The position numbers and the translations under genes were made by a program. Below the pieces are notes generated by a model, which saw nothing but the letters and a program-made list of their open reading frames with translations, was not told where the DNA came from and ran no database searches. A stretch of 57,046 nt of DNA, from positions 1-57,046 of the forward strand of contig CAJMPJ010000018.1 of assembly GCA_905215155.1 (NCBI GenBank). Reading direction: 5' to 3'. Each line of letters begins with the position of its first letter. Position 1 is the first letter of the stretch. The DNA is from an uncultured bacterium (GTDB taxonomy: Bacteria > Bacillota > Clostridia > Lachnospirales > Lachnospiraceae). Shown one piece after another: positions 17,508-26,318 of the stretch.

Positions 17508-18701
17508 TTATTCACCTGCCCCCATTTCAAAATCTTTAATAAGCGGAATTCCTCCATATACACCAGCTAAATAATCTTTTTCAAAAGACGAATCTGATCT
17601 TACCTTAAAGTCTGATAAAGCCAGCAACTTAGAATGACCAATCTCATCTTTTTGTACAAACCAAATCTGATCCCGCCTAAAAAATTTTTTATCAAGCAAA
17701 GTTGTATCATGAGTCGTATAAATCAATTGGGCTTTGGACATTTGATCATAGAATAGGTCAACAATAAACTTTAATAAAAGTGGGTGCAATTTAACATTTA
17801 ATTCGTCAATGAACATACTTTTATTGGTAAGAATTGTAACCCTTGCATAAATATAAACAATTATACTTTTGATCGTTCCCTCTGATTCACTTAACAGATT
17901 AATATTATAAATATTTCCTGCGCCATCGTAATGGGTGGTCAAAAACCTGACATCTTTTTCACTTTGTTCATAAAAGATATCTTTAATTCCAGTATCTATT
18001 GCATTTAAAAACTTCAGCAAGTTTTCTTTATCATTATCAATCACATCAGGTAAAACTTTTTTTAATACATTTATATTTTCAAATAAGTCGGTATCCGCAA
18101 CTAAAATGCTCATGATTTTAGAAAATACACCATTGAATATCTCTGTTTGTAATTTTAATTTATTAAAAAATGTAAGAACTAATGTTTCAGAAGGAATTTG
18201 TTCTTTGTACATGTCACATTCTTTTTTAACAGCCGGCCCAAATTTTAAACTATCATTATCCCGTTCAAAAATAATCGTATTTCTGTTTGTAGCAATATTT
18301 TTCCTATACAACCACTCACTTACTATACGTTCCTGATTATATTCATAACCATATTTATATTCATAATCACCAATAATTTGAATAATCTCAAATTCGGTGT
18401 TTTCTTTTTTCTTATCAAACTCAAAAGGAATATAATACTTTGAGATTGCCTGATCCTTCGTATCATCTGCATTATTCAAAGATTCCTTAATTATTTTTTG
18501 AAAATATCGGATTGCTAAATATAGATTTGATTTACCGCTCGCATTTGCACCATATATTGCAGCAACCCTAAGAAATTTTTCTTTTGTTCCAATATCAATC
18601 AAATTATTTGGATGTTCTTTGTATGCATTAATTGCAGTCATATCCAATGTTGTTTCTTCTTTAAAAGACAGAAAGTTTTTTAGTGTGAATTGTACGAACA
18701 T
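17508..18701 (-). CDS. AAA ATPase of RloA/AbiLi type
   Basis: The 397-residue protein is an ABC/SMC-like AAA ATPase of the AAA_15/AAA_21 type. It opens FVQFTLKNFLSFKEETTLDM, has Walker A GANASGKSN (Gly51-Ser58), a long insert, a signature-like LLSESEGTIKS, Walker B with MFIDELNVKLHP, and a final switch histidine in IYTTHDTTLLD. Partner of the adjacent RloB-like gene, it fits the ATPase-plus-Toprim architecture seen in AbiL, PARIS and OLD-type defence systems. GGAGG lies upstream of the AUG. Codon use is AT-rich, unlike hydE on one side and the SMR gene on the other. No restriction genes are present. Confidence 0.85.
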   Translation of the reverse strand: MFVQFTLKNFLSFKEETTLDMTAINAYKEHPNNLIDIGTKEKFLRVAAIYGANASGKSNLYLAIRYFQKIIKESLNNADDTKDQAISKYYIPFEFDKKKENTEFEIIQIIGDYEYKYGYEYNQERIVSEWLYRKNIATNRNTIIFERDNDSLKFGPAVKKECDMYKEQIPSETLVLTFFNKLKLQTEIFNGVFSKIMSILVADTDLFENINVLKKVLPDVIDNDKENLLKFLNAIDTGIKDIFYEQSEKDVRFLTTHYDGAGNIYNINLLSESEGTIKSIIVYIYARVTILTNKSMFIDELNVKLHPLLLKFIVDLFYDQMSKAQLIYTTHDTTLLDKKFFRRDQIWFVQKDEIGHSKLLALSDFKVRSDSSFEKDYLAGVYGGIPLIKDFEMGAGE

Positions 18702-18916
18702 ATGACACCTCCTTTATATTATATAATATACCCTTTTTTATAAAACTATGTCAACGTTTTCGTGAATTTATCTCATTTTTTTATATGTAATATATATTAT
18801 TTTAATTTTAGTTTCTATATTTGTTTTCCGTGATCCTTATCTTTCTGGATAAAACGTTTGATATACCAACATTTTTAATCCGCACCACTTTTACCCTTTT
18901 ATTTATCATCTAAAAT

Positions 18917-18944
18917 GAGGCACCTCCATTATAAGGCACCTCAT
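18917..18944 (-). terminator. Probable terminator of the SMR gene
   Basis: A TGAGG...CCTCA outer stem holds an inner CCT/AGG pair and is followed on the minus strand by ATTTTAG. It is weak but well placed. The rest of the 18702-18982 gap is very AT-rich with no gene seen. Confidence 0.4.
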
Positions 18945-18982
18945 AGGTCATTCATATGCATCTTTTCCTTCTCTTTTTCTCA

Positions 18983-19306
18983 TCAGTGAACGGTTCCAAA
19001 CATATTTAAAAGAACACACCCAACGATGATCAGAACAATCCCAATCACTCCTATAAGAGAGACTCCCTGCTTAAATAAAACTGCCGAAATGACCGTAGTC
19101 GCTACGATCCCGATTCCGGACCATGTGGCATATGCCACTCCCAAATTGATTTTATCAAGTGCTTTTGATAATAAATAAAAACATAAAATATAAGCCAGGA
19201 TACAGCTTACCGTCGGCACCAGGCGTTTAAAACCGTCGGAATACTTTAATAAGGTGGTTGCCACCAGCTCCAGTGCAATGGCGGTTCCTAAAAATAAATA
19301 ATGCAT
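18983..19306 (-). CDS. Small multidrug resistance (SMR) family exporter
   Basis: This 107-residue protein has four transmembrane helices. The essential membrane glutamate is Glu13 in TAIALELVATTLLKYS, and YATWSGIGIVATTVISAVLF is the typical helix-3 region of EmrE/QacE-like proteins. Such dimers exchange protons for cationic drugs or guanidinium. AAAAGGAG precedes the AUG. It lies about 80 bp downstream of the Nudix gene on the same strand. I saw no clear guanidine riboswitch in that short gap, so drug versus guanidinium specificity is open. Confidence 0.92.
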   Translation of the reverse strand: MHYLFLGTAIALELVATTLLKYSDGFKRLVPTVSCILAYILCFYLLSKALDKINLGVAYATWSGIGIVATTVISAVLFKQGVSLIGVIGIVLIIVGCVLLNMFGTVH

Positions 19307-19386
19307 ACAATTTCTCCTTTTGCCGTTCTCTAAAGTTGTATCTTCATTCCGTCATAGGCAAACTCTATGCCATCACGGAGGCAGCT

Positions 19387-19998
19387 TTAACCGATGTTGT
19401 ATTCTTCCATCAATTCCACTGCTGACTTGGCGATCTGGGCCGTCATGCCCCAAATCGTAATATTGCCGTACTGGTAAAATAAGATCTCATGGTTCCCCTT
19501 GATCCACGGATATTCCTCCCCGCCTGGAATCCATTCATAAGGGAAGTTTTCCGGCGGTTCCTGGACCAGCCGGAGGATATAGGTCTTAGGCGGATTGGTT
19601 TTGAAAAATTCCAGAGGAACCTTGATGATGGCTTCCACCTCATCGGTACTGAAGGTATCTTGATACTCCTTTATGGTTCCGATAAACGAATGGATCATCA
19701 GCTGAAACGGGGACAGATAAATGTCTCCCGGTCCTATGACTTTGATCTGATCGGAAAGGACCTTGAGTTCTTCCACGGTCTCCCGGACCGCACAGGCCTT
19801 CAGTGTTTCTCCTGATTCCAGCTTTCCTCCGGGAAAACAGATTTCCCCTGGCTGATGCCTTAATTTGGGAGACCTCTTTTCAAACAGAAGATGCGCCGTT
19901 CCGTCAATGTCGATGACAGGAACCAAAACCGCATACTTGCGGAATGATTCTTCTCCTATGATTCCTGGTCTTCTTCCGGATAATCGTTTCTTTTTCAG
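19387..19998 (-). CDS. Nudix hydrolase, CoA-pyrophosphatase-like, probable CTG start
   Basis: The Nudix box GGKLESGETLKACAVRETVEEL carries the catalytic G-x5-E-x7-RE-x2-EE pattern. It follows RHQPGEICFPGGK, the UPF0035-like motif of CoA and acyl-CoA diphosphatases, which cleave CoA to phosphopantetheine and 3',5'-ADP. The frame is open up to a TTG at 20064 that overlaps the MerR stop, but no ribosome binding site supports that. A strong AAAGGAGG (20007-20014) lies eight bases before an in-frame CTG at 19998, giving 203 residues, the usual size. An ATG at 20049 without a binding site is the alternative. Likely co-transcribed with the MerR gene. Confidence 0.85.
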   Translation of the reverse strand: MKKKRLSGRRPGIIGEESFRKYAVLVPVIDIDGTAHLLFEKRSPKLRHQPGEICFPGGKLESGETLKACAVRETVEELKVLSDQIKVIGPGDIYLSPFQLMIHSFIGTIKEYQDTFSTDEVEAIIKVPLEFFKTNPPKTYILRLVQEPPENFPYEWIPGGEEYPWIKGNHEILFYQYGNITIWGMTAQIAKSAVELMEEYNIG

Positions 19999-20060
19999 AG
20001 TAACAGCCTCCTTTTGTTTTATTCTGTTCCTATAAATTTTACCGCACATCAAACCGATTC

Positions 20061-20897
20061 TCAACGGGTTTGGGCAGAAATTACTGGTATTTGTATTTTT
20101 ATTACATACTGGTTGGAATCCACAGCCGCCAGATGGCTTAACATATCGTCCTCGTAAGAATCTCCGTCAATGACCATTTTATGTTCTTCGATAAATGCCT
20201 TGAGCTGGTCATAAGACTTATGTAAATCCGTATACGGCCCTTTATGGATCACAACGGCGTAGGTTCCTGCCTTCTTGATGCGCAGGCGTTCACTGTCAAT
20301 ATAGGTGCGGATCTTACTGCTGTAATAAGCCACCTTCTGGTACTGCCCCGCCAGAATATCTTTCTTTTCTATGATGGCGCCCAGCAAAAGCTCACTTTCG
20401 CCGCTTAATTCATCACAATATTCAAAATGCTCCCGAAGCTTTTCCAGTTCTTCCTTTCCGGAGGTATAACCGGTCATTTTTACCACAATATAATACTCTT
20501 CCCTGCTTTCCTCGATAAACGGCACCCCATAGACCGAGTTTAAAGCTTCCTCTGTGGTATCAATGGCTGCAAGTATTTTATTTCTCATTAAAACCGTCTT
20601 CTTTATCTCCGCTTCCAGCTGCTTTTCCTTCTGCTTCAGGATCGAAAGAAAGTGATTCGGGTTATAATCTCCAATGTAATCCTTGATTTCACTCAAAGAC
20701 GACCCGGCCTGCTTTAACATATAAATCATGTCATGGAGATAGAATTGCTTATAAGAATAGTAACGGTATCCATTGGGTTTTACAAGTTCCGGTTTCAGAA
20801 TCCCGATTTCATCGTAATGATATAAGGTATGCTTGGTCACCCCGCACAGCTCCGCAAATTCCTTGGTGGTCAGGTATTGATTGTTTTTTCCGGACAT
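20061..20897 (-). CDS. MerR-family regulator with GyrI-like effector domain
   Basis: The 278-residue protein has an N-terminal MerR winged helix (about 8-75, with [26 protein letters not shown]). A coiled-coil linker with [13 protein letters not shown] (about 90-125) follows, then a C-terminal GyrI-like drug-binding domain (about 130-275, ending [17 protein letters not shown]). This is the BmrR-type plan, in which a multidrug ligand untwists the promoter. It is divergent from a heterodimeric ABC exporter, and the gap holds a 19-bp-spacer promoter. AGGAGG precedes the AUG. It therefore probably activates the exporter and perhaps itself. Confidence 0.93.
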   Translation of the reverse strand: MSGKNNQYLTTKEFAELCGVTKHTLYHYDEIGILKPELVKPNGYRYYSYKQFYLHDMIYMLKQAGSSLSEIKDYIGDYNPNHFLSILKQKEKQLEAEIKKTVLMRNKILAAIDTTEEALNSVYGVPFIEESREEYYIVVKMTGYTSGKEELEKLREHFEYCDELSGESELLLGAIIEKKDILAGQYQKVAYYSSKIRTYIDSERLRIKKAGTYAVVIHKGPYTDLHKSYDQLKAFIEEHKMVIDGDSYEDDMLSHLAAVDSNQYVIKIQIPVISAQTR

Positions 20898-20956
20898 GGA
20901 TCAGCCGCCTCCTGTTCTGATACTTTTTATTTTTCTGTAGAACCCTTAAAATCCTC

Positions 20957-20987
20957 TTGACTTTCGGGTTACCCTATCCTTTATAAT
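20957..20987 (+). promoter_or_regulatory. MerR-type promoter with 19-bp spacer
   Basis: TTGACT (20957-20962) and TATAAT (20982-20987) are both near consensus but 19 bp apart rather than 17. A GGGTTACCC dyad sits in the spacer. This is the classic architecture that MerR proteins remodel, and it drives the downstream ABC exporter. Confidence 0.85.
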
Positions 20988-21078
20988 GACATGGCTGCTG
21001 AAATCCGTCAAGAAATATTTCTAAACAGGCGAATCAAGGATTCGCATCCATCAAACGATTTTATACAGGAGGACTATT

Positions 21079-22836
21079 ATGAGAAAATTACTGCATTTCA
21101 TAAAGCCGCATAAAAATATGCTGGCAGGTGCTGTAATATTTTTATTCTTTAACAATTTTACTGCCATGTTCATCCCCACGCTTACGGCGGAACTCATCAA
21201 CGTAGGCGTTGCAAACCGCGACATTCCATATATTTACCGTACTTGTATACTTATGCTTACCGTCGCAGTTTTAGGAGGGGTCAGCGCCATCGTTTCCGCG
21301 ATCATGGCATCAAAAGCAACTGCCGGTTTCTGCAGAGATCTGAGGGAAGCCGTGTTTATCAAAGCCCAGCAGTATTCCCTGACGGATTTTCAGACAATAG
21401 GCACCGCTTCCATGATCACCCGCTGTACCAATGACATCAACATTATGCAGAGATCCGGAATGATGTTTTTAAGGATTCTTCTTCCGGCTCCTTTGATGAC
21501 CATCGTAGGACTTACTCTGGCGTTCCGCACCAACGTGCGTATGGCCTGTTTCTTTATTGCCGTTATCGTATTTTTCAGCATCATGGCTTATCTGATCGGC
21601 CGAAAAGCCATTCCTCTGTTCCAGCAGCTTCAAAGAAGAATGGACCGGCTGACTTATGTGCTCCGGGAGGGAATTACCGGCGTCCGCGTAATCCGTGCCT
21701 TCAACCGGGAGGAATTTGAGAAAAACCGGTTTGTGGAGTCCTGTCACGATTACCGGGAAATTGCGGTAAAGACGGGAAGAGTATTTGCCATTTTACTTCC
21801 TTCCCTGTTCCTTATCCTGGATTTAAGCGTTGCTTCTGTCATATGGTTCGGGGGCATCCAGGTAACCAACGGCTCCATGGAAATCGGCAGCATCTTTGCC
21901 TTGATCGAATATTTGACCATTATTTTATTCTGCGGTGTTATGGCCGTTATGGGCTTTATGGAGATTCCACGTGCTTTAAGCAGCGCTGTGCGGATCAACG
22001 AGATCTTAAACCTGACTCCGGAAATCAGAGATGAGCCAGCATCTGATATTAAAAGCAACACAAGGGGAACCCTGGAATTTCAGGATGTTACCTTTCAGTA
22101 TGCCAATGCTGAGGAACCGGTTTTAAGCCACATTTCTTTTACGGCAAAGCCAGGGCAGACCACAGCCATCATCGGCGGCACCGGTTCGGGAAAATCCACC
22201 ATTGCCAACTTAATCCCTCACTTTTACGAGATCCATGAGGGAAAAATCCTGTTAAATGGAATTGATATCAGAAAATATCCCCAGAAGACATTGAGGGACC
22301 GGATCGGATTCGTTCCCCAAAAGGCATTCTTATTCAGAGGGACCATAGAAAGCAACATCCGTTTTGGGAAACAGGATGCTACGATAGACGAGATTCAAGC
22401 GGCTGCAAAGGTGGCTCAGGCCCATGATTTTATCGAAGGTCTGGAAAATGGGTATCAGTCTTATGTGGCTCAGGCCGGCTCCAATCTATCCGGCGGACAG
22501 AAGCAGAGGATTGCCATTGCCCGGGCGCTTGTGAAAAAGCCGGAGGTTTATGTGTTTGACGACAGCTTTTCCGCCCTTGACTTTAAGACCGATTCCCTGC
22601 TCCGGAAAGCATTAAAGGAGGAAGTCAGGGATTCCGCCCTCATCATCGTGGCACAGAGGATCAGCACCATTTTAGATGCAGACCAGATCATCGTCCTTGA
22701 CGACGGTAAGGTGGCAGGCATTGGGACCCATGGGGAACTGATGAAGAGCTGTCCAATCTACCAGCAGATCGCAGCCACTCAGTTAAGCGAAAAAGAATTA
22801 CAAGGAAAGGAGGACCATTCACATGAACAAGCGTAA
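21079..22836 (+). CDS. ABC exporter half, degenerate-site subunit (BmrC/TM287-like)
   Basis: The 585-residue protein has six transmembrane helices (about 1-310) and an ATPase domain (about 335-565). The ATPase domain has Walker A IGGTGSGKST, signature NLSGGQKQR, and Walker B YVFDDSFSALD. The usual catalytic glutamate after Walker B is aspartate here, the mark of the degenerate site in heterodimeric exporters such as BmrCD and TM287/288. AGGAGG lies before the AUG. The gene overlaps the second half by 14 bases. Regulation is by the divergent MerR protein; expected substrates are hydrophobic or cationic drugs. Confidence 0.93.
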   Translation: MRKLLHFIKPHKNMLAGAVIFLFFNNFTAMFIPTLTAELINVGVANRDIPYIYRTCILMLTVAVLGGVSAIVSAIMASKATAGFCRDLREAVFIKAQQYSLTDFQTIGTASMITRCTNDINIMQRSGMMFLRILLPAPLMTIVGLTLAFRTNVRMACFFIAVIVFFSIMAYLIGRKAIPLFQQLQRRMDRLTYVLREGITGVRVIRAFNREEFEKNRFVESCHDYREIAVKTGRVFAILLPSLFLILDLSVASVIWFGGIQVTNGSMEIGSIFALIEYLTIILFCGVMAVMGFMEIPRALSSAVRINEILNLTPEIRDEPASDIKSNTRGTLEFQDVTFQYANAEEPVLSHISFTAKPGQTTAIIGGTGSGKSTIANLIPHFYEIHEGKILLNGIDIRKYPQKTLRDRIGFVPQKAFLFRGTIESNIRFGKQDATIDEIQAAAKVAQAHDFIEGLENGYQSYVAQAGSNLSGGQKQRIAIARALVKKPEVYVFDDSFSALDFKTDSLLRKALKEEVRDSALIIVAQRISTILDADQIIVLDDGKVAGIGTHGELMKSCPIYQQIAATQLSEKELQGKEDHSHEQA

Positions 22837-24610
22837 AAAAGGAACCATCCGCAGACTTCTGCCCTATTTTAGAGGAATGGAATTAAAGATGGCATTTATC
22901 ATAACTGCTTCCATACTAAGCTCTGCTTTCTTTATTGCCAGCCCCTTCTTTTTAGGAAAAGCGCTGGACCAGCTGGCGGAAGGAATTCAAACGGCTGTGA
23001 CCCAGGGAACCCGTTTTCAGGTAAACTGGCAGACCATGGGAAATATTTTTTCCATCCTTCTTTCCCTCTATGTTTTAAGCTTTATCTGCAATTATTTTGC
23101 CAGCTATATGATGGCAGCCGTTACGGAAACTGTGACCTTAAATATGCGTAAGTCCCTGATGGAAAAACTGAATCGTCTTCCTCTCCGCTTTTTCGATGGG
23201 ACGGAGCGGGGAGATATTTTGAGCCGTGCCACCAATGATGTGGAAAAGGTGGCGGATGCTTTAAGAGAAGGCTTTAACCGTCTGATCGGCTGTATCATCT
23301 CCATCATCGGTGCAGTAACCATGATGCTTGTCATCAGTCCGGCCCTGACCTTGATCTCCTTCCTTACCCTGGGAACGGCGACCGTCCTGACCATACTGAT
23401 TTCCAAAAAATCCAGGAATTACTTTTTCAAATACCAGACTTCCCTCGGAGAATTGAATGCCAGCATCGAGGAAGCCTTTACCGGGCAGCTGGTGATCAAA
23501 GCGTTTAACCAGGAGGAAAATTCCTTAAAAAAATTCAGGGAAATCAATGACGATTTATATCGGCACAGCAGCGCTTCCCAGATCGCCCAGTTTATTGTGT
23601 CTCCCTGTGTACGGATGATCAACAACTTCGGATATATCATGATTGCAGTTTTAAGTGTAATTTCCATCATACAGGGACGGCTTACCATCGGAATCGTTCA
23701 GGCTTTTATCCAGTATTCGGATAAGGCTTCCGAACCGGTCATCGAATGCTCCCAGATCATCAGCTCCATGCAGTCCGCCTTTGCCTCTTCCGCAAGATTC
23801 TTTCAGATCATGGATGAAATGGATGAGGTTCCGGATCAGGTTCACGGAGAGGTTCTGCCAGAGACCAAAGGAAACGTTCGGTTTGAGCATGTACGGTTCG
23901 GTTACAGCGACGATCACATTTTAATGAAAGATATCAACATCAACATCAATGCCGGTGAACGGATCGCCATCGTTGGCCCTACGGGAGCGGGAAAAACTAC
24001 CTTAGTCAATCTTCTGATGCGCTTTTATGAAATACAGGGCGGGTCCATCAAGATCGACGGCATAGATATTAAATCCATGTCCCGGGCGGAGCTCCGAAGC
24101 AAATTTGCCATGGTGCTGCAGGATACCTGGCTCTTTGGAGGAACCATAAAGGACAACATTGCATACAGCAACTTCCATGCAAAGGATGAGGAGATCATAG
24201 AAGCCGCAAAATCTGCGAGAGTGGACCACTTTATCCGCACTCTGCCCCAAGGTTACCAGACCATTCTGGACGAAGACGGTTCTAATATATCTCAGGGACA
24301 GAAGCAGCTTCTGACCATTGCCCGAGCCATTCTGGCTGATCCTGCCATCTTGATCCTTGATGAAGCCACTTCCAGCGTGGACACCCGGACCGAAGCCGAG
24401 ATCCAAAAGGCCATGAACAACTTAATGAAGGGGCGGACCAGTTTTATCATCGCCCATAAATTATCTACCATAAAGGATGCGGACTTGATCCTTGTGATGG
24501 ATCACGGTACCATCATCGAACAGGGAACCCATGAACAGCTTCTGGAAGAAAAAGGATTCTACGAAAAGCTTTACAACAGCCAGTTTGCTGATGAGGCTTC
24601 TTCGACATAG
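22823..24610 (+). CDS. ABC exporter half, catalytic subunit (BmrD/TM288-like)
   Basis: The 595-residue protein has six transmembrane helices and an ATPase domain with Walker A VGPTGAGKTT and Walker B LILDEATSSVD, which keeps the catalytic glutamate. The signature is NISQGQ instead of LSGGQ; an altered signature in this subunit pairs with the degenerate site of its partner. AAGGAGG in the end of the first gene precedes the AUG, so the two are translationally coupled. Together they form one heterodimeric drug exporter. A strong terminator follows 18 bp later. Confidence 0.93.
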   Translation: MNKRKKGTIRRLLPYFRGMELKMAFIITASILSSAFFIASPFFLGKALDQLAEGIQTAVTQGTRFQVNWQTMGNIFSILLSLYVLSFICNYFASYMMAAVTETVTLNMRKSLMEKLNRLPLRFFDGTERGDILSRATNDVEKVADALREGFNRLIGCIISIIGAVTMMLVISPALTLISFLTLGTATVLTILISKKSRNYFFKYQTSLGELNASIEEAFTGQLVIKAFNQEENSLKKFREINDDLYRHSSASQIAQFIVSPCVRMINNFGYIMIAVLSVISIIQGRLTIGIVQAFIQYSDKASEPVIECSQIISSMQSAFASSARFFQIMDEMDEVPDQVHGEVLPETKGNVRFEHVRFGYSDDHILMKDINININAGERIAIVGPTGAGKTTLVNLLMRFYEIQGGSIKIDGIDIKSMSRAELRSKFAMVLQDTWLFGGTIKDNIAYSNFHAKDEEIIEAAKSARVDHFIRTLPQGYQTILDEDGSNISQGQKQLLTIARAILADPAILILDEATSSVDTRTEAEIQKAMNNLMKGRTSFIIAHKLSTIKDADLILVMDHGTIIEQGTHEQLLEEKGFYEKLYNSQFADEASST

Positions 24611-24628
24611 GTACAATCAATATGCTGT

Positions 24629-24664
24629 AAAAAGAGTAACTGCCTGCGGGCAGTTACTCTTTTT
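24629..24664. terminator. Bidirectional intrinsic terminator
   Basis: A perfect 16-bp stem, AAAAAGAGTAACTGCC/GGCAGTTACTCTTTTT, has a TGCG tetraloop. It separates the ABC exporter operon from the convergent glycosidase operon. Confidence 0.9.
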
Positions 24665-24680
24665 ATATTGGAATGGCCGG

Positions 24681-26315
24681 TCAGACAGGAAGCGTTTGAT
24701 ATTCAAAAAAATCGAAATCTGCATAATGCTCATGTCTGACGCGGTCTGCACAGGTCAGTCCCACCATTGTACCGGTAAATTCTCCATAATGGCAATACTC
24801 ATCGGAAAACCGGGTGGTGTCAAAAATTCTTCCGATTCTCTTATATTCCATCCCATCATAGCTCCAGGAAAAATAAGATTCTCTTCCATTGATTTCAAGG
24901 CGGAGCCAGACGGGAACGTCCTTTACCGGAATCCTGGTATTTAAAAATTCCGTTTTTTCGCCATTTTCCAGATGGATCACGGATAAAGCACTGTGGTTTA
25001 ATGTTTCACTGTAATACTTGCGGAGATTGATATAGTTCATGTTATCATAATAAAGAATCAGTCCTGCACTGTGCTGATGCACCAGGGGAACAAATTCCAT
25101 TTTAGTCGTGATCCTTGCGTGTACAGAGGTAAGCTTTCTGGCAAGAATACTGACTCGATTCAAAGAGGTCCTGGATTCCTGCCCCCGGATTCTTACATAC
25201 CCTTTTCTTACGTGAACATCCGCAAAGCGCTCCGGCATGATGCGGGGGGCGTAGTATTGTATTCCCAACTGCCCGCTGTCAAAATCATCCCGCTCCGGAA
25301 GCTGCGGAAAACGGGTCTTTGGCAGACCACTCTCCTCCGTTTCAAGCCTGGCCAGATTGCCGCCGCCTTTCATGCGCAGCCAGCCCTCCTTTGTCCACTC
25401 CATCTTCTGGATGGAAGTTTCCCGGCCTAAGGTACAGCGAAGCTCCGGCACAAAGGGTCTGGCGCATAAGTGCACCAGATAAGCCTCTCCTGTCTGGGTT
25501 TCTATCAAACTCCCGTGACCGGACTTTTGAAGAATCGAATCGGGATTATAGTACTCCGGCTTCAAATGATCGGGATTATGCCGCTCGTTGGAATTGCCTG
25601 GTGCCGATGTGACAATGGGGTTTCCCGGGTCCGCTTCATAAGGACCGAAGACCGATTGAGACCGCCCCATGGTCACACAGTGGTTATATCCGGTTCCTCC
25701 CTCCGCACACATGAGATAATAATATTTCCCCCGGCGGTACAGATGAGGCGCTTCGATACACCCTCTGTCCGTTCCGCCGTTGTAAATCCGTTTGGGAAAT
25801 CCCACGATCTTCTTTTCCTGCGGACTATATTCCACCATACAGATCGTCCCGGGCTTTTCATATCCTTCCCGGGTCTCCCATTCCAGAGAAACAATGTATT
25901 TTTTTCCGTCATCGTCGTGAAAAATGGAGGCATCAAACCCGGAGGAATGAATGTAGACCGGCTGGCTCCATGGCCCTTTGATATCCTTTGCCGTAATCAG
26001 AAAGTTGTCTACGTCAAAATATCTGGCATTCATGGAGTTCATCACACCATAAACCACATAGAACAAATCCTCTTCCTCACACCAGGAAAGACACGGTGCC
26101 CAGATTCCCTTGGAAGAGGGGAGTTTTTTTAGATCCACCGCCGTATCATCAGTCAGCACATGGGTGTAAAGTTCCCAATGCTCTAAATCCTTTGAATGAT
26201 AAACGGGAATTCCGGGAAGCCATTCAAAGCTGGATACTGCCAGATAATAATCTTCCCCCTTTCTGCATATACAGGGATCTGGATTAAAACCGGGCAAAAT
26301 CGGATTTTTTATCAT
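24681..26315 (-). CDS. GH43-family beta-xylosidase/arabinofuranosidase-like
   Basis: This 544-residue protein has no signal peptide, so it acts in the cytoplasm. The five-bladed propeller opens IKNPILPGFNPDPCICRKGEDYYLA, with the general base aspartate in NPDP. The likely acid is the glutamate in GCIEAPHLYRRGKYYYL. The C-terminal beta-sandwich (about 330-540), typical of GH43_11/12-like xylosidases, is complete and includes SAGLILYYDNMNYI. It lies four bases after the GH42 gene in the operon. It should cleave beta-xylosyl or alpha-arabinosyl residues from imported oligosaccharides; the exact linkage is not predictable. Confidence 0.92.
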   Translation of the reverse strand: MIKNPILPGFNPDPCICRKGEDYYLAVSSFEWLPGIPVYHSKDLEHWELYTHVLTDDTAVDLKKLPSSKGIWAPCLSWCEEEDLFYVVYGVMNSMNARYFDVDNFLITAKDIKGPWSQPVYIHSSGFDASIFHDDDGKKYIVSLEWETREGYEKPGTICMVEYSPQEKKIVGFPKRIYNGGTDRGCIEAPHLYRRGKYYYLMCAEGGTGYNHCVTMGRSQSVFGPYEADPGNPIVTSAPGNSNERHNPDHLKPEYYNPDSILQKSGHGSLIETQTGEAYLVHLCARPFVPELRCTLGRETSIQKMEWTKEGWLRMKGGGNLARLETEESGLPKTRFPQLPERDDFDSGQLGIQYYAPRIMPERFADVHVRKGYVRIRGQESRTSLNRVSILARKLTSVHARITTKMEFVPLVHQHSAGLILYYDNMNYINLRKYYSETLNHSALSVIHLENGEKTEFLNTRIPVKDVPVWLRLEINGRESYFSWSYDGMEYKRIGRIFDTTRFSDEYCHYGEFTGTMVGLTCADRVRHEHYADFDFFEYQTLPV

Positions 26316-26318
26316 TTT

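Noticed and set aside
19333..19386. An in-frame 17-codon extension after the Nudix stop (starting SCLRDGIEFAYDGM)
   Set aside because: It looks protein-like, but there is no evidence of readthrough or of a longer homologue, so I treat it as non-coding.
19307..19386. Possible guanidine riboswitch before the SMR gene
   Set aside because: A small CCGT/ACGG stem is visible, but the paired ACGR hairpins or other known guanidine motifs are not clear in this short gap.
25470..26132. A 220-codon plus-strand frame
   Set aside because: Antisense shadow of the GH43 gene.
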